From Gracilibacteraceae bacterium (GTDB taxonomy: Bacteria > Bacillota > Desulfitobacteriia > Desulfitobacteriales > Syntrophobotulaceae), in assembly GCA_031263945.1 (NCBI GenBank), contig JAISEW010000259.1:1-7254 (forward strand): DNA of 7,254 bases. Reading direction: 5' to 3'. Below are positions 5,852 to 7,254 of the stretch, one piece after another. The position numbers and the translations under genes are program-made. Position 1 is the first letter of the stretch. Each line of letters starts with the position of its first letter. The notes under the pieces were generated by a model, which worked only from the letters and a program-made list of their open reading frames with translations, was not told the origin of the DNA and ran no database searches.

Positions 5852-6595
5852 TCATAACACACTGGCCGCGTAGGCCGCGATAGCCGCATAGCCCTCTTTG
5901 CTGGGATATTTGGAGTTGTCGGGCGCCGCGTACTGTGTAAGCAGCTGTTCGCCGTCGCCGCAAAGCGTCGGCTTGAAATCAAGCAGCATGATGTTTTTTT
6001 CCGCCGCATAGGATTGGAGCCAGGCCCGATATTCCGCGATTCGTTCCGTGACGCCCGGGAAAGGCAGCGGCAGAGCGAGAATGGGTTTGATATGTGAAGC
6101 CTCCGCCTTATTTATCAAGGCGATCATGTCGCGCTGATAATCTTCCAGGGAGCGGCCTTCGTTATTATCCAGCGCGTCGCCGTTGCCGGCCAGAATGATC
6201 ACCCGGCCGGGCGTCTCCGCCAGCACATCGGCGTCAAAGCGCTCCAGCAGTTTATAACTCGGCTGCGCCGTCGCCCCTTTGTTGATCACTTCCACTTTGA
6301 TCAGCGTTTGCAGGACCGCCGGCCAGGAATCTTCCGCCTTGCCCGGATATCCCAATGTAAATGAGTCGCCGAAGCAAACTATTTTTGTGTTCACCGGTTC
6401 GACCGGCGCGTCGTCCCCGCCGCCCGCTTCAGGTACAAGCGTCCGGTCGCCTTCAGCCGTCGGTTCGCCGCCGCCGGCGCCTCCGACCTGCTCAGGTTCG
6501 CCCCGCCATAATTGGATAAGGCCAACCACAGCTATGATCAAAGTGATGAGCGCCGCCGCCTGTATAATTCTGATCGCCGAACGATAAGTGCGCAC
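5852..6595 (-). CDS. Membrane-anchored SGNH/GDSL hydrolase-like protein, catalytic Asp/His pair apparently lost
   Basis: The 247-residue protein has a short positively charged start, an uncleaved-looking hydrophobic anchor at about 9-29, a Gly/Pro/Glu-rich linker (31-68), then an SGNH fold facing outward. Block I is FGDSFTLG (75-82) with nucleophile Ser78; block II is NKGATA (105-110) with Gly107; block III reads ILAGNGDAL (134-142), with Asn138 available but not in the usual GxND order. Block V, normally DxxHPSxxGY, reads NSKYPSKEGY (227-236): Asn227 is at the Asp position and Tyr230 (TAT) at the catalytic His position. Such proteins are usually esterases or acyltransferases acting on lipids or cell-wall glycans; this one may be inactive, a binder, or altered in mechanism. 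The start is GTG at 6595-6593 with an excellent ribosome site. It sits 23 bp after the peptidase gene and just before the Lit-like gene, so an envelope role is inferred. Confidence 0.85.
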   Translation of the reverse strand: MRTYRSAIRIIQAAALITLIIAVVGLIQLWRGEPEQVGGAGGGEPTAEGDRTLVPEAGGGDDAPVEPVNTKIVCFGDSFTLGYPGKAEDSWPAVLQTLIKVEVINKGATAQPSYKLLERFDADVLAETPGRVIILAGNGDALDNNEGRSLEDYQRDMIALINKAEASHIKPILALPLPFPGVTERIAEYRAWLQSYAAEKNIMLLDFKPTLCGDGEQLLTQYAAPDNSKYPSKEGYAAIAAYAASVL

Positions 6596-6602
6596 AAAAA
6601 AT

Positions 6603-6610
6603 CCTCCTTT
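6603..6610 (-). promoter_or_regulatory. Strong ribosome binding site deciding the GTG start of the SGNH gene
   Basis: AAAGGAGG on the - strand lies 7 nt upstream of the GTG at 6595, near-perfect complementarity to the 16S rRNA tail at ideal spacing. It supports a GTG start here and a Firmicutes-like translation signal. It lies within the 23-bp gap to the upstream gene. Confidence 0.85.
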
Positions 6611-6618
6611 ACCTGTTT

Positions 6619-7254
6619 TTACCTGTCCGCCGCCGCGCGAATGACAGCCAGTTCCGGCGGAATATCCCGCCCGGCCAGATCTTTCAGCCCGTGCAGCACC
6701 AGCCAGTAATCAGCGCCGGGGATCAGCGGTTCGCCCGGCCGCAGTTCCAACACGCCGCCGCTGTTAGCGGCAAGCGTATAAGGCAGGCGCCGGCCGGTTT
6801 GCGCGTTTATAAGCTCCACACGCTCCCGTGTCGCGGTCATCCAGTCCACCTCCAGAGCGGAGCTGATGGTGAACACTTTATCAGGAGGAACATTGTTCAA
6901 AATGCCCGCGCTCCGGTAACCGGGGTAATAGAGATAATAGGAATGCAGTCCTGATGGAAGATATTCCCATCCGGCGCTCGTCCCTCTGTCCAGGCTGACG
7001 TCTTTTTCCAGGGCAAGTATCAGGCGGCCGGCCAGCCAAAAGTTTTCCGTACGCAAATCATCAAGCGAAACAGTGTAGAGACCGGCAGGCGTGTGTACGC
7101 GGATATAGCCGTCCGCCCCGCCGCTTGCCGCCGCGCTGTGCGTGTTCAGCAGCAGAGCGCCCACGTTCAGGGCTTCTTCACCCGGCACCGCCAATTGAGG
7201 CGCTATGCCGACCTGGTCAATGGCGCCGTGCTGCGGAGAAAAAAAGCGGTAGAT
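6619..7254 (-). CDS. Probable S41-type (C-terminal processing) peptidase, C-terminal end with bacterial Ig-like domain (5' end outside window)
   Basis: The frame is open from the right edge to a TAA at 6621-6619, giving 211 visible residues. A TTG at 7194 could be mistaken for a start, but the residues before it (YRFFSPQHGAIDQVGIAPQL, visible 2-21) resemble the end of an S41 peptidase core, where a substrate-like strand is followed by G-[IV]-x-P-D-[IV]. The protein is therefore taken to continue upstream. Residues 61-84 (from TVSLDDL to LALEK) form an unassigned helical piece. Residues about 126-208 fit a Big_5/SbsA-like Ig domain: FTISSALEVDWMTATRERVE, then LELRPGEPLIPGADYWLVL and GLKDLAGRDIPPEL, the pattern of a strand with a T-v motif, 'pLxpgxxYxl' and 'lkDlaGn'. 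The catalytic Ser/Lys would lie outside the window. It is probably secreted and the most upstream visible gene of the operon. The Ig-like domain is more certain than the peptidase assignment. Confidence 0.65.
   Translation of the reverse strand: MYRFFSPQHGAIDQVGIAPQLAVPGEEALNVGALLLNTHSAAASGGADGYIRVHTPAGLYTVSLDDLRTENFWLAGRLILALEKDVSLDRGTSAGWEYLPSGLHSYYLYYPGYRSAGILNNVPPDKVFTISSALEVDWMTATRERVELINAQTGRRLPYTLAANSGGVLELRPGEPLIPGADYWLVLHGLKDLAGRDIPPELAVIRAAADR

Noticed and set aside
5839..6009. N-terminal extension of the Lit-like protein up to 6009
   Set aside because: The added residues are Arg/Ser/Cys-rich and unlike the family, and the stretch is the out-of-frame 3' end of the SGNH gene. Starts at 5838, or possibly 5862 or 5889, are more credible.
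7192..7194. TTG as true start of the right-edge gene
   Set aside because: The frame stays open to the window edge and the upstream residues look like the end of an S41 core, so the gene is treated as partial.

Overview
The window comes from a GC-rich bacterial chromosome (roughly 60% G+C by eye, not computed). The best fit is a member of the Bacillota or a close relative. Supporting signs are strong AAAGGAGG-type ribosome binding sites, GTG/TTG start codons, the rph-rdgB gene pair, and a DUF1461/TIGR01906 (Lit-type) membrane protein, a family known mainly from Firmicutes. The alpha-2-macroglobulin-like protein is more usual in bacteria with an outer membrane, so a diderm Firmicute is possible. 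The genus cannot be named from this sequence.

Layout: about the first 2.5 kb, on the + strand, is the 3' part of a large alpha-2-macroglobulin-like protein gene whose start lies outside the window. Its thioester domain has no recognisable thioester motif, and its coding sequence contains an exceptional nested inverted repeat at 1340-1437. All remaining genes are on the - strand and run towards it. In transcription order (right to left) they are: the C-terminal part of a probable S41-type peptidase carrying a bacterial Ig-like domain (partial, runs off the right edge); a membrane-anchored SGNH/GDSL hydrolase-like protein; a Lit-family membrane protein (lipoprotein intramolecular transacylase); rph (RNase PH); rdgB (dITP/XTP pyrophosphatase); and ahcY (short-type adenosylhomocysteinase). 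Gaps between these genes are 23 bp or less, and two junctions overlap (4 and 8 bp), so they very probably form one operon. ahcY and the macroglobulin gene converge and overlap by 25 bp at their 3' ends.

Function: the upstream half of the operon acts at the cell envelope (peptidase, SGNH protein, lipoprotein acyl transfer). The downstream half is nucleotide and RNA housekeeping (tRNA 3' trimming, removal of non-canonical nucleoside triphosphates, S-adenosylhomocysteine recycling). The most interesting points are the Lit-like protein with both expected histidines, the SGNH protein whose catalytic Asp/His pair appears replaced by Asn/Tyr, the three-way-junction-like inverted repeat inside the macroglobulin gene, and a terminator-shaped hairpin inside rph. 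No RNA genes, CRISPR arrays, insertion sequences or tRNAs were seen, and no non-coding stretch exceeds about 25 bp.
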